Shown here piece by piece: positions 14,882-14,936 of a DNA stretch of 14,936 bases; the first letter of the stretch is position 1, and the number at the start of each line of letters is the position of its first letter. The stretch comes from Flavobacterium psychrophilum. GTDB taxonomy: Bacteria > Bacteroidota > Bacteroidia > Flavobacteriales > Flavobacteriaceae. A program made the position numbers and the translations under genes. The DNA lies in assembly GCA_022729635.1 (NCBI GenBank), contig DZAU01000018.1:1-14936 (forward strand). The letters run 5' to 3'. Below the pieces are notes generated by a model, which worked only from the letters and a program-made list of their open reading frames with translations, had not been told where the DNA came from and made no database searches.

Positions 14882-14904
14882 TAATGTAACTCTTTTTTCA
14901 AAAA
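14882..14904 (+). repeat. 23-bp direct repeat, copy 2
   Basis: Identical to 14222-14244. It follows the right 43-nt repeat after a single base. The remaining bases to the end of the window (14905-14936) are T-rich and show no gene. Confidence 0.7.
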
Positions 14905-14936
14905 TTGCGCTGTGTAGCTTTTTTTATTTTTAGCAA

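Overview
The window looks like a chromosomal segment of a Flavobacterium-like member of the Bacteroidota. Base composition is low (about 28-35% G+C in the genes hand-counted). Several starts carry the Bacteroidota -7 promoter box TAnnTTTG rather than a clear Shine-Dalgarno. The gene families are typical of Flavobacteriaceae: DUF4834, YfhO, a fused alpha/beta 2-oxoacid dehydrogenase E1, an M1-peptidase-like/beta-barrel protein and a LOG-family protein.

Layout. Bases 1-1005 (minus strand) hold the first codons of a GNAT-like protein and a secreted MetA-pathway-type beta-barrel 'transporter'. A divergent promoter region follows. From 1129 to 7478 (plus strand) runs a tightly packed envelope/polysaccharide cluster: DUF4834 membrane protein, YfhO-like polytopic protein, GT-B glycosyltransferase (TTG start), a KilA-N protein that looks like an intruder, and a Wzx-type flippase. 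It ends at a 30-bp perfect hairpin shared with the convergent E1 gene (7624-10032, minus). Upstream of E1 is a roughly 200-bp nested palindromic element with MITE-like features (10215-10416). Then come an M1-peptidase-like protein with no zinc ligands and a C-terminal barrel (10429-13278, minus) and a LOG-family protein (13323-14051, minus). The last 900 bases are repeat-rich: several hairpins and a DUF559 (Vsr-like) endonuclease gene flanked by two inverted, covarying copies of a 43-nt double-hairpin repeat and by a 23-bp direct repeat.

How the genes fit together. YfhO, the glycosyltransferase and the flippase plausibly act on one lipid-linked or cell-surface glycan: cytoplasmic glycosyl transfer, export across the inner membrane, and periplasmic modification. 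The KilA-N gene has no evident part in that; its 28% G+C against about 35% in a sample of the upstream neighbour suggests acquisition. E1 is a housekeeping metabolic gene. The M1-like protein and LOG protein are 44 nt apart and may be co-transcribed.

The most unusual structures are the DUF559 endonuclease with its inverted palindromic repeats, which is reminiscent of (but not homologous to) RAYT/REP units, and the MITE-like nested palindrome with a possible 9-bp target duplication. Start codons were moved inward from the longest possible frame for DUF4834, YfhO and E1, because the longer versions depend on TTG codons and family members begin at the internal ATG.
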